Shown here one piece after another: positions 1 through 5,725 of a stretch of DNA of 8,749 nt (the first letter of the stretch is position 1; each line of letters begins with the position of its first letter). This DNA comes from Nitrososphaerota archaeon (lineage in GTDB: Archaea > Thermoproteota > Nitrososphaeria > Nitrososphaerales > Nitrosopumilaceae). Below the pieces are notes generated by a model. That model made no database searches, was not told where the DNA came from, and saw only the letters and a list, made by a program, of their open reading frames with translations. A program made the position numbers and the translations under genes. Location: the NCBI GenBank assembly GCA_022564385.1, contig JADFLN010000061.1:1-8749 (forward strand), in the 5' to 3' direction.

Positions 1-1325
1 GTTCAATCAAAGTTAGAGCTGCAGTTCACATTATTCATAACGCTATTGTTACAGGTAAGATAAAGAGTGGGCAGACAATAATCGAAGCAACCTCAGGAAA
101 CTTCGGAATAGCTCTTGGATTATTATCAAAACTGGGATTAGTTGTAGTTTCACTTGTATCAAGAAAGTTGCAAGAAGGGGTATTCAAGGAATTAAGAAAT
201 GAGAATATACAAATCATAGATCTTGATATGGACATTTGTCCAGCTCCAGGAATGAAAGATGGAGCAGCAGATCTTTTGACTGCAAAAGCAACTGCCGTAA
301 ATATTCGCTCACAATTATCAGAATTGGGTTTTGATCCTACTATTTTTGATAAAGAAAATTCTGAAATAGTATCACTTTTGGTTAAACAAGATATCATAAA
401 TTTGGCAAAATTTCTTGCTAAGATATACGGATTATTCTGTACAGAACAATATGACAATGAATTAAACATTGATGTTCATAAAACTGTCACAGCAGTTGAG
501 ATAGACCAACAATTACATGAAAATAATTACTCATTGGAAGATTTTGAAATTGTTTGTACATTTGGCACAGGTGGTACTTCTGGTGGTTTGAGTCGATACG
601 TATCTGAAAAATATGGAAAAAAATCAGTACATGTAGTTTTTCCACCTGTAGGTCAAGATGTTGCAGGAATTAGGACAAAAGACAAAGCATCAGGCTTGAA
701 ATTATACGAACCTGAGAAATATGCTGGAGAACATGAAATAGATTTTGAGAAGGCAAAATATCTTCTAAAGTTTTTTGTAGACAAAGGTCACGATATAGGT
801 GAAAGTACTGCTCTTGCGCTTTATCAAGTATTAGTTATGGCAAATTCTAGGAGTGGTGGAAAGTTTGTCGTAATTGTTGCTGATGGAATAGAAAAATACA
901 GAAAAAATCTAGAAGCAATTTCAAATAATCAACGTGTTCAAGTTTCATTAGATGAAGCTGTAGCAAGTGTAAATGACTATGATAGAATAATTTGGGTTCA
1001 TGCTCAGTATACTCCACGCGAAGAAGGAATAGAGTTAATTGCAAAATCTCTGGGTGTTGATAAAAATAAAATCTTGGTTCCAAAGGCAAGAACCATAGAA
1101 CAACTATTATCAACACAACAAATTCCAGAAGAGCTAAGCAAAGATTTGCAAGGATCTAAAGGTAAATCATTATTGATTTGCATGGCTGGGAATACTTCAC
1201 TGATGGCAACTAAAGTACTTGCGACCAAAGGAATCGTAACTGAAAGTTTGACTGGTGGAATTACAGAACTGCCTGAAGGAAGAAGCAGAGATCCCTCTGA
1301 ATTTATCAAAGTAGCTACCGAATAA
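1..1325 (+). CDS. PLP-dependent cysteine-synthase-like enzyme with C-terminal rhodanese-like domain (5' truncated)
   Basis: The gene enters from the left edge; the first complete codon is at 3. The first visible residues, SIKVRAA, match the lysine motif of fold-type II PLP enzymes (Lys codon at 9-11, expected Schiff-base lysine). EATSGNFGIALG (about 87-122) is the substrate/PLP asparagine loop and GTGGTSGG (564-587) is the phosphate-binding loop. The segment GESTALALYQ near 800 resembles the GISSGAA region. The usual Ser near the PLP pyrimidine (PDSGERY type) is replaced by ADGIEKY. From about 940 to the end the protein continues into a second domain ending in CMAGNTS (Cys codon 1179-1181) and SLTGGITELP, which look like the rhodanese active-site loop CxxGxxS and the closing LxGGI motif. 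Family knowledge suggests cysteine synthase or another beta-replacement reaction, and a persulfide-carrying cysteine in the rhodanese part. Sulfur transfer between the two domains is inference. The substrate cannot be named. A cytosolic location is likely, since no signal or membrane segment is seen. Confidence 0.85.
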   Translation, partial: SIKVRAAVHIIHNAIVTGKIKSGQTIIEATSGNFGIALGLLSKLGLVVVSLVSRKLQEGVFKELRNENIQIIDLDMDICPAPGMKDGAADLLTAKATAVNIRSQLSELGFDPTIFDKENSEIVSLLVKQDIINLAKFLAKIYGLFCTEQYDNELNIDVHKTVTAVEIDQQLHENNYSLEDFEIVCTFGTGGTSGGLSRYVSEKYGKKSVHVVFPPVGQDVAGIRTKDKASGLKLYEPEKYAGEHEIDFEKAKYLLKFFVDKGHDIGESTALALYQVLVMANSRSGGKFVVIVADGIEKYRKNLEAISNNQRVQVSLDEAVASVNDYDRIIWVHAQYTPREEGIELIAKSLGVDKNKILVPKARTIEQLLSTQQIPEELSKDLQGSKGKSLLICMAGNTSLMATKVLATKGIVTESLTGGITELPEGRSRDPSEFIKVATE

Positions 1326-1399
1326 TAGTGCAATTATTTTTCTACCTCATCTGAATGGGATAGACATTGAGCTAAAACTACTAGTTTGACTCTATGAAA

Positions 1400-1405
1400 T
1401 TTATA
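1400..1405 (+). promoter_or_regulatory. TATA box for the histidine-rich membrane protein gene
   Basis: TTTATA is centred about 26.5 bases ahead of the TTG at 1429. This is the archaeal TATA-to-start distance, so transcription should begin at or beside the start codon and give a leaderless mRNA. The spacer 1326-1428 otherwise holds only a weak T5 tract at 1337-1341, a possible end point for the upstream gene. Confidence 0.6.
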
Positions 1406-1428
1406 GAATCAAAGCTTTGAATTAATAA

Positions 1429-2175
1429 TTGCCTGAAGATAACGAAAAAACTCTTCCCAAAGACTTTGACTCAGATTATAGCATGCCTGGTCGTTTTGAG
1501 GAGAGCAATTCAGAATATTCTGATGTAGAAATTGCAAAGTCTAAACCAAAAAATAGAGTAATTTTGGTAATTGTAATGTCTTTTGTGATTGTCTCATTGG
1601 GATTCTTTTCATATTATTTTATTAACCAAAATGAGATAGATGCACAAATAATTCAAAATATCAATGTGGATCCTGAAAAAAATTTGGTAAATCAGTACGG
1701 GGTAGGTGAATATGGAAGTGATCATGCACATGCTGCAATTGCAGTTTTTGTGAATGGTGAACAGTTAAACTTTGGGCTGCCACAGTTTCAGATTTCAAGC
1801 AAATACATCCACTTTGAGAATCATAATCCATATCTAATTCATAAGCATGCAACAAGTGTTCCACTGGAGATGTTGTTTGCATCATTTGAAATGAAGATTA
1901 CACAAGATTGCATAAAATTGAATGATGATGCATCTACTGACACCAAAAATACCAAGTTCTGTACTGAGCAAGACAAATCCTTAGTGTTTTATGTTAATGG
2001 GGAAAAATACAACTCAAACATTTCTCAATATGTACTTGAACATAATGACAGAATATTGATATCTTTTGGGGATACTGAATCAATCTCAAAGCATCTAACA
2101 TATTTAGAATCTTTGAAAATTTTGGATATTCCAAAAAAAACTCCACAATATTCTGGAAATGAATTCAACATATGA
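1429..2175 (+). CDS. Membrane-anchored histidine-rich protein of unknown function
   Basis: I do not recognise a named family. The 248-residue protein has an acidic, polar N-terminus (1-40) ending in a KPKNR charge cluster. One hydrophobic helix follows (about 44-65), and then a domain of about 180 residues. The positive residues before the helix suggest the N-terminus is inside and the large domain outside the cell. That domain has closely set histidines: DHAHA (His99, His101), HFENH (His128, His132) and HKH (His138, His140). It also has two cysteines (161 and 178) that could form a disulfide. IAVFVNGE (104-111) and LVFYVNGE (185-192) look like two versions of the same strand-turn unit, each followed by an N-rich turn, which suggests a duplicated beta-rich fold. 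Metal binding (Cu or Zn) is inference from the His spacing. The TTG start is chosen because it lies at the expected distance from a TATA box and no ATG fits. Confidence 0.8.
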   Translation: MPEDNEKTLPKDFDSDYSMPGRFEESNSEYSDVEIAKSKPKNRVILVIVMSFVIVSLGFFSYYFINQNEIDAQIIQNINVDPEKNLVNQYGVGEYGSDHAHAAIAVFVNGEQLNFGLPQFQISSKYIHFENHNPYLIHKHATSVPLEMLFASFEMKITQDCIKLNDDASTDTKNTKFCTEQDKSLVFYVNGEKYNSNISQYVLEHNDRILISFGDTESISKHLTYLESLKILDIPKKTPQYSGNEFNI

Positions 2176-2187
2176 CCCTAAAATAGA

Positions 2188-2203
2188 TTCTTTTACTTTT
2201 TAT
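2188..2203 (+). terminator. Possible oligo(T) terminator
   Basis: A T-rich stretch with T4 and T5 runs begins 12 bases after the stop at 2175. Archaeal RNA polymerase commonly stops at such tracts without a hairpin. The next gene has its own TATA box just downstream, which fits a transcript end here. Confidence 0.4.
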
Positions 2204-2223
2204 CAGAAAAATAACATGGTGTC

Positions 2224-2229
2224 TTTATA
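2224..2229 (+). promoter_or_regulatory. TATA box for the gene starting at 2252
   Basis: TTTATA is centred about 25.5 bases ahead of the ATG at 2252, which predicts a leaderless transcript and supports that start. A second TTTATA at 2269-2274 lies inside the reading frame and has no in-frame start at the right distance, so I prefer the first. Confidence 0.6.
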
Positions 2230-2251
2230 CAAAAAATCAAGATAATGTTAA

Positions 2252-3475
2252 ATGTGGTATTTTTTGATTTTATACAAATTGGGAGAATATGAAGAGTTTG
2301 CAGAAGCCCTGTTTGGTCAATTATCAGTTGAAATTGATGAGGAAAATGAAATCACAGAGTTAGCAATCAAAGCTAAAGAAAGTCTTGGTGATAAGGTACA
2401 ATTCAAAGAATTAGAAGATATTGCCAAAGAAATTTTTCCAGTTTTTAAAAATAAAGTGGAAAACTTTCTAGGTGTTAAAGTTCCTGAAAATTTACAATTA
2501 AAATTTCTAGAATTAGTAGATTTAAAAAAAATGAAAGGAGACAAAGTATTTGCAGATAAAGAGACAAAGGTGTTTGTTACAGAATTATTTCAGTCAGTTG
2601 CAAAAAAAGATCTTAAAAAGATTGCAGAACTGATGGAACAGAATACTGCAAAATATTTGGTATATTCAACATATGCAATTCAGTACATATCTAAAATTAC
2701 AACAACATATGGGGACTATCTTGATTCTATAATTTATCTAAATAAATTCATTTTATCAAAATATCCACAGATAATTCTGTATAAACAGGGGGAACCGTAT
2801 GAGTCAAGATTTGAAAATGTAAATTCTGGATATATAGGTGCAGTAAAGATGACAGTCTTAGAAGAATTAATTCATTCTGCACAAGAAAATTTACAACAAG
2901 TAAATAAAAATGCTGCAATGGAAGTAAATAAAATTAATGAAGAACTAGCAAGTATAATTTTATCTCTCGATACTGAAACAATTAACAAGCTCTCAGAGTA
3001 TTGTCAGCTACAAACAGTTCCAAATAATTTCCCATTTGCAAAAAAAGCAAATCTATTTTTCTTTTTGAATCCAGATCATTTTTTAATTGAACAGATTGGA
3101 CCAGATGTTATGACATTTACACATGTAGAAATTGATCCAAAGATAGGAGATTCAATTCCACAACTTTTAGATATTTACAAGAGATGGCTAGTTCCAATTC
3201 AACAACATCATGCAGCATTTACAGCAATGGAAGGAATGGCTAGTTTTGCAATTGAGAATATCTTAAAAGATGACAAAGATTTTCAAAATTATCTTACCAC
3301 GTTTATGGGAACAGATTTTTCAGCATATCAGGTTAGAAAAAGTATGGGAAAAGACTTTACCAAAACAGTATATGAAAAACTAGGCAAAGATACCTTCAAA
3401 AAAATGATTGATATTCCCCCAAACACAAGAGAGCTTAAGGATCCCCAATTATACCTCAAAAAGATGAGTTTGTAA
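2252..3475 (+). CDS. Hypothetical protein with degenerate gluzincin-like pattern
   Basis: Not recognised as a named family. The protein has 407 residues and no signal peptide or clear membrane segment, so it is probably cytosolic. The N-terminal 150 residues are mostly charged, helical sequence. Residues 203-212 read LEELIHSAQE. This resembles the HExxH helix of zinc metallopeptidases (compare HELIHxAQ) with the first His replaced by Glu204; Glu205 and His208 are kept. Residues 319-333 contain HH followed by AMEGMASFA, which looks like the EG(M/L)A helix that supplies the third zinc ligand (Glu327) in gluzincins. A link to a metallopeptidase fold, active or inactive, is therefore plausible but is inference. 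The C-terminus is basic and amphipathic. The SirB1-like gene begins 3 bases after its stop, so the two may work together or share transcripts. The ATG start is supported by the TATA box at 2224. Confidence 0.8.
   Translation: MWYFLILYKLGEYEEFAEALFGQLSVEIDEENEITELAIKAKESLGDKVQFKELEDIAKEIFPVFKNKVENFLGVKVPENLQLKFLELVDLKKMKGDKVFADKETKVFVTELFQSVAKKDLKKIAELMEQNTAKYLVYSTYAIQYISKITTTYGDYLDSIIYLNKFILSKYPQIILYKQGEPYESRFENVNSGYIGAVKMTVLEELIHSAQENLQQVNKNAAMEVNKINEELASIILSLDTETINKLSEYCQLQTVPNNFPFAKKANLFFFLNPDHFLIEQIGPDVMTFTHVEIDPKIGDSIPQLLDIYKRWLVPIQQHHAAFTAMEGMASFAIENILKDDKDFQNYLTTFMGTDFSAYQVRKSMGKDFTKTVYEKLGKDTFKKMIDIPPNTRELKDPQLYLKKMSL
3447..3454 (+). promoter_or_regulatory. Possible internal TATA box for the SirB1-like gene
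   Basis: AATTATAC lies inside the last codons of the upstream gene, with its TATA core centred about 27 bases ahead of the TTG at 3479. Other genes here use the same spacing for leaderless starts. There is no convincing Shine-Dalgarno site before 3479, so an own promoter is a reasonable alternative to read-through. In this AT-rich DNA the match could be chance. Confidence 0.35.
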
Positions 3476-3478
3476 TAA

Positions 3479-4303
3479 TTGAAAGAAAAATTTGATCCTT
3501 TTGTTGCAGAATGGTTCTCATTTGTTAAAAATCCAAACTTCAACCTAATTGAAAAATGTCTAAAATTTGCTCAGATTTTAGAATATCCTGATCTAGATGT
3601 GGATGAATATATTCAGAAGATAAATCGAATAGGAATGTCTCTCAAAGAGTCAATCAATGATGTTAAAAATCCAACATATCTAATTTCAATGTTAAATGAA
3701 CATCTCTTTGAGAATTTAGGCTTTAGTGGAGATGACAATGATTTCTTTAATCCAAAGCATAATTTTCTAAATGAAGTTATTGATAAAAAATTAGGTTTAC
3801 CCATTACCATCTCAATTCTTTATGTTGCAGTTGCAAAATTTATTGGATTAGATCTTAAAATTGTTGGATTTCCAAGTCACATTCTAGTTAAATATAATGA
3901 AGAGATGATTTTAGATCCGTTTAATGACGGGAATCTATTGGATGTGGATGACTTACAAAGAATCCTAGATACTAATTTTGATGAACATTTAAAGTTGCAA
4001 CCAGAATTTCTGGATGAGATAAAATCAGAACAAATTCTTGTAAGAATGACTCGTAACTTGAAAAATTCATACATACAATCTTTTGTTTATGACAAAGCAC
4101 TACGATGTACTAACATGGTTTTAGCTATTGAACCTGAATCTCCTGAAGATATCAGAGATAAAGGAATCATAGAAGAAAGATTACAAAATTCTGAAACTGC
4201 ATTAAAATATTTAAATAAATATTTAGAAATTAATCCAAACGCAGAAGATATAGATTTTATTTTAGAAATGATAAGAAGTATAAAACAAAAAATTAATCAA
4301 TGA
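3479..4303 (+). CDS. SirB1/transglutaminase-like protein with C-terminal TPR-like region
   Basis: The 274-residue protein matches the layout of the SirB1-type transglutaminase-like family. A helical N-terminus (1-100) precedes the core KLGLPITISILYVAVAKFIG (104-123), then FPSHILVKY (131-139, His134) and MILDPFND (143-150, Asp146). A helical region follows (about 185-270) in which ALRCTNMVLAIEPES and ALKYLNKYLEINPN have TPR spacing. In active transglutaminase-like enzymes a Cys-His-Asp triad does the chemistry. Here the His and Asp positions look kept, but no Cys is found at the start of the core helix, as is usual for this subfamily. A protein-binding or non-peptidase role is more likely than transamidation, though this is inference. 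The TTG start lies 3 bases after the upstream stop; no ATG is close. The last 11 bases overlap, tail to tail, the small - strand gene ending at 4293. Confidence 0.85.
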   Translation: MKEKFDPFVAEWFSFVKNPNFNLIEKCLKFAQILEYPDLDVDEYIQKINRIGMSLKESINDVKNPTYLISMLNEHLFENLGFSGDDNDFFNPKHNFLNEVIDKKLGLPITISILYVAVAKFIGLDLKIVGFPSHILVKYNEEMILDPFNDGNLLDVDDLQRILDTNFDEHLKLQPEFLDEIKSEQILVRMTRNLKNSYIQSFVYDKALRCTNMVLAIEPESPEDIRDKGIIEERLQNSETALKYLNKYLEINPNAEDIDFILEMIRSIKQKINQ

Positions 4304-4463
4304 TAGAACTAATGTCCTGACCTTTCTTGATCAATGATATTTCATGACGAGCAATTTTATTTCTAATTGCTCCTTTGAGAATATCAATTTCACTTCTAAA
4401 TAATGCAATTTCATCTTCAAGTTTTGCAACTCGTTCATAGATGGTTTCAGCGTCTGAACTCAT
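4293..4463 (-). CDS. Small predicted coiled-coil protein (56 aa)
   Basis: Read on the - strand from ATG at 4463 to TAA at 4293, this gives 56 residues starting MSSDAETIYERVAKLEDEIA. Residues 8-35 show heptad-like spacing of hydrophobics (I, V, L, I, L, I, I, L) among charged residues, so a coiled coil or helical hairpin is likely, followed by a basic stretch (RNKIARH, LIKKGQD). There are no cysteines and no membrane segment. I do not recognise a family and the function is unknown; small helical proteins of this kind often act as partners of larger proteins. Support for a real gene comes from the protein-like composition, an ATG start, a TATA-like element about 29 bases upstream, and the lack of any other gene in the stretch. 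It overlaps the end of the convergent SirB1-like gene by 11 bases. Confidence 0.65.
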   Translation of the reverse strand: MSSDAETIYERVAKLEDEIALFRSEIDILKGAIRNKIARHEISLIKKGQDISSIID

Positions 4464-4487
4464 AATTCATTATCAGGAAAAAATTGT

Positions 4488-4496
4488 CTTAAAAAG
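4488..4496 (-). promoter_or_regulatory. TATA-like element for the 56-aa gene
   Basis: On the - strand this reads CTTTTTAAG, centred about 29 bases ahead of the ATG at 4463. Transcription would begin 2 or 3 bases before the start codon, in line with the near-leaderless starts elsewhere in the window. Confidence 0.45.
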
Positions 4497-4537
4497 CTAT
4501 GGGTAGATATTTTGATGTGTAGGCTGGGATTTTTTAA

Positions 4538-4699
4538 CTATAATTCAAATTCTTGGCGACATTTTTCACATTTCGCTCGCTCTTTTCCAGGTGAACCAAG
4601 AAGAAATATTTTACCAATTGTTCTACACATTGGACACATTCCAGTTGTTGCATTTTTTGGTCCAGTCCGAATAATTTTTTGTGTTTTTCTTCGTCCCAT
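4538..4699 (-). CDS. Small zinc-ribbon protein (53 aa), Elf1-like pattern
   Basis: Read on the - strand from ATG at 4699 to TAG at 4538, this gives 53 residues. The N-terminus MGRRKTQK is strongly basic. It is followed by CPMC (Cys22, Cys25) and CEKC (Cys44, Cys47), two CxxC knuckles 18 residues apart that fit a four-cysteine zinc ribbon. The basic MGRRK start plus a CPxC...CxxC ribbon recalls the transcription elongation factor Elf1/ELOF1 family, which is slightly longer and has a few more residues between knuckles. That link is only a pattern match. A role in binding nucleic acid or RNA polymerase would suit the fold, but a ribosome- or rRNA-associated ribbon is equally possible. A TATA element about 27 bases upstream gives it its own promoter. 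A + strand open frame (4512-4793) covers it but runs into the tRNA and has no protein-like features. Confidence 0.8.
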   Translation of the reverse strand: MGRRKTQKIIRTGPKNATTGMCPMCRTIGKIFLLGSPGKERAKCEKCRQEFEL

Positions 4700-4722
4700 T
4701 AAAAAAACTCATTTAATCGGCC

Positions 4723-4730
4723 TATTAAAT
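4723..4730 (-). promoter_or_regulatory. TATA box for the zinc-ribbon gene
   Basis: On the - strand this reads ATTTAATA, centred about 27.5 bases ahead of the ATG at 4699, which predicts a leaderless or nearly leaderless mRNA. It lies in the 42-base spacer after the tRNA 3' end. Confidence 0.5.
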
Positions 4731-4741
4731 TTAATTTTTAA

Positions 4742-4828
4742 TGGCGCGGGGAGGGGGATTCGAACCCCCGTGTCCTTGCGAACATGGAATTAGCAATCCC
4801 ACGCCCTACCAGGCTAGGCGACCCCCGC
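4742..4828 (-). tRNA. tRNA-Ser (anticodon GCU), CCA encoded
   Basis: The - strand folds as a type II tRNA. The acceptor 5' strand GCGGGGG (4828-4822) pairs with TCCCCGC (4752-4746), with one G-U pair at the base of the stem. The D-arm has AGCCTGGTA. The anticodon stem TGGGA/TTCCA closes a 7-base loop TTGCTAA holding GCT (4794-4792). A long variable arm GTTC-GCAA-GGAC follows, then a T-arm with a five-pair GGGGG/CCCCC stem around TTCGAAT. The long variable arm and discriminator G (4745) fit serine; the GCU anticodon reads AGC and AGU codons. CCA is encoded in the DNA (4744-4742). No intron is present, although thaumarchaeal tRNAs often have them. The acceptor arm and T-arm are GC-rich against a strongly AT-rich background. 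Confidence 0.96.
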
Positions 4829-4852
4829 ATTAAGATGACTATAATTAATCTG

Positions 4853-4860
4853 TAAATAAA
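4853..4860 (-). promoter_or_regulatory. Possible TATA box for tRNA-Ser
   Basis: On the - strand this reads TTTATTTA, centred about 28 bases ahead of the mature tRNA 5' end at 4828. It sits in the 33-base gap after the metallophosphoesterase stop and would allow transcription of the tRNA on its own with almost no leader. Confidence 0.4.
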
Positions 4861-4861
4861 T

Positions 4862-5608
4862 TCACTCTTCACCAAATTGACTGTAATTAGTTACAATTTC
4901 ATTAATATGAAGTCTGTTTCCACCTACAATTTTAAGATCTACTTGCACCTTTTTGTTAGAAATAGTAAGAATATTGTAGGTATTTTCAAATAATCCACGA
5001 ACTCGTTCAGACGTAGCAGCTCCGGCATTAACAACTGTAAGTTTTCCAAAATTCCAAGCCCAAGGCCTGTGTTTGTGTCCACACAAAACTACATCAACTT
5101 GAGTATCCAAAATTGTTCTTAAAATATCACCAGCATCAACAACAGTGAGTTGATCAGAACCAGTATCAGGAATAGGAATTAGGTGATGATGCATTGCTAC
5201 AATCTTTACCTTGTCTTTGTATTTTTTCATAGTTCTCTCTAACCACAAATTTTGTCTATATCCAACTTCACCTTCATTTCTGTCAGGTCTAGCAGTCCCA
5301 ACTGTTACTAAAACAACATCATCATCTAACTCGTTAATTGTTTGAAATGGAAAAAATTTTTTGAATAATAAATAACCAGTGTTCCTATAATCATGATTTC
5401 CACTAATTGAAATAATTTTTTGCGTGTTAAATTTTGTTAACAGTGATTTGCATTCTTCATACTCTTTCATCAATCCCTCATTTGTTAGATCACCTGTAAT
5501 TACAATTACATCTGGATTTATCTGGTTAACCTCTTTGACTACTGTTTCAAATACTTCTGGTAAAAACTGGGAGCCTACATGAAGATCTGAAAGTTGTACA
5601 ATGATCAT
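4862..5608 (-). CDS. Calcineurin-like metallophosphoesterase
   Basis: The 248-residue protein has every hallmark motif of the two-metal calcineurin-like phosphoesterase fold in order: DLH near the N-terminus (Asp8, His10), ITGDLTNEG (Asp40), SGNHD (Asn71, His72), MHHH (139-142) and GHKH (177-180). Length and motif spacing fit the single-domain class III cyclic-nucleotide phosphodiesterase/CpdA-like group, which hydrolyses phosphomonoesters or phosphodiesters using Fe, Mn or Zn. The exact substrate cannot be read from sequence; cyclic nucleotides, nucleotides or phospholipid head groups are all possible. No signal peptide or membrane segment is seen, so it is probably cytosolic. The ATG at 5608 opens directly into the first beta strand and the DxH motif, as expected. 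It is divergent from the dehydrogenase gene with a 117-base shared spacer, and the tRNA-Ser follows 33 bases after its stop. Confidence 0.9.
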   Translation of the reverse strand: MIIVQLSDLHVGSQFLPEVFETVVKEVNQINPDVIVITGDLTNEGLMKEYEECKSLLTKFNTQKIISISGNHDYRNTGYLLFKKFFPFQTINELDDDVVLVTVGTARPDRNEGEVGYRQNLWLERTMKKYKDKVKIVAMHHHLIPIPDTGSDQLTVVDAGDILRTILDTQVDVVLCGHKHRPWAWNFGKLTVVNAGAATSERVRGLFENTYNILTISNKKVQVDLKIVGGNRLHINEIVTNYSQFGEE

Positions 5609-5635
5609 TTTCTATCAAAATTAAATCAAAGTATG

Positions 5636-5643
5636 TTAATAAA
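5636..5643 (-). promoter_or_regulatory. TATA-like element for the metallophosphoesterase
   Basis: On the - strand this reads TTTATTAA, centred about 31 bases ahead of the ATG at 5608, so the leader would be about 5 bases. It lies in the 5609-5725 divergent spacer together with the dehydrogenase promoter. Confidence 0.4.
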
Positions 5644-5692
5644 TTACTCTTATAGAAAATAACAAAAAAACAAATTATATGACAAGGGTAGA

Positions 5693-5700
5693 ATTAAATA
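5693..5700 (+). promoter_or_regulatory. TATA box for the dehydrogenase gene
   Basis: ATTAAATA is centred about 29 bases ahead of the ATG at 5726, which puts the transcript start 0 to 4 bases before the start codon. No Shine-Dalgarno site precedes the ATG, in agreement with a leaderless or near-leaderless mRNA. Confidence 0.5.
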
Positions 5701-5725
5701 CGTTCAATCGGCAAATTTTGCTGAA

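Noticed and set aside
35..469. A - strand frame of 144 codons opposite the PLP enzyme
   Set aside because: The + strand has clear PLP-enzyme motifs through this stretch, and the - strand translation shows no domain or start signals.
847..1333. Two - strand frames opposite the rhodanese-like domain
   Set aside because: Low-complexity, leucine- and serine-rich shadows of a gene with recognisable motifs on the + strand.
1326..1428. The spacer examined for a small RNA or small gene
   Set aside because: Apart from a weak T5 tract and the TATA box at 1400 I see no hairpin or open frame with protein-like content.
2269..2274. A second TTTATA considered as the promoter for the gene at 2252
   Set aside because: It lies inside the reading frame and no in-frame start codon sits about 26 bases after it; the copy at 2224-2229 fits the ATG better.
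3479..4303. Considering the SirB1-like protein to be an active transglutaminase or cysteine peptidase
   Set aside because: No Cys is seen at the start of the core helix, so I do not claim the activity.
4512..4793. A + strand open frame of 93 codons
   Set aside because: It runs across the - strand zinc-ribbon gene and into the tRNA-Ser gene; the end GAGRGIRTPVSLRTWN is the well-known translation artefact of a tRNA T-arm.
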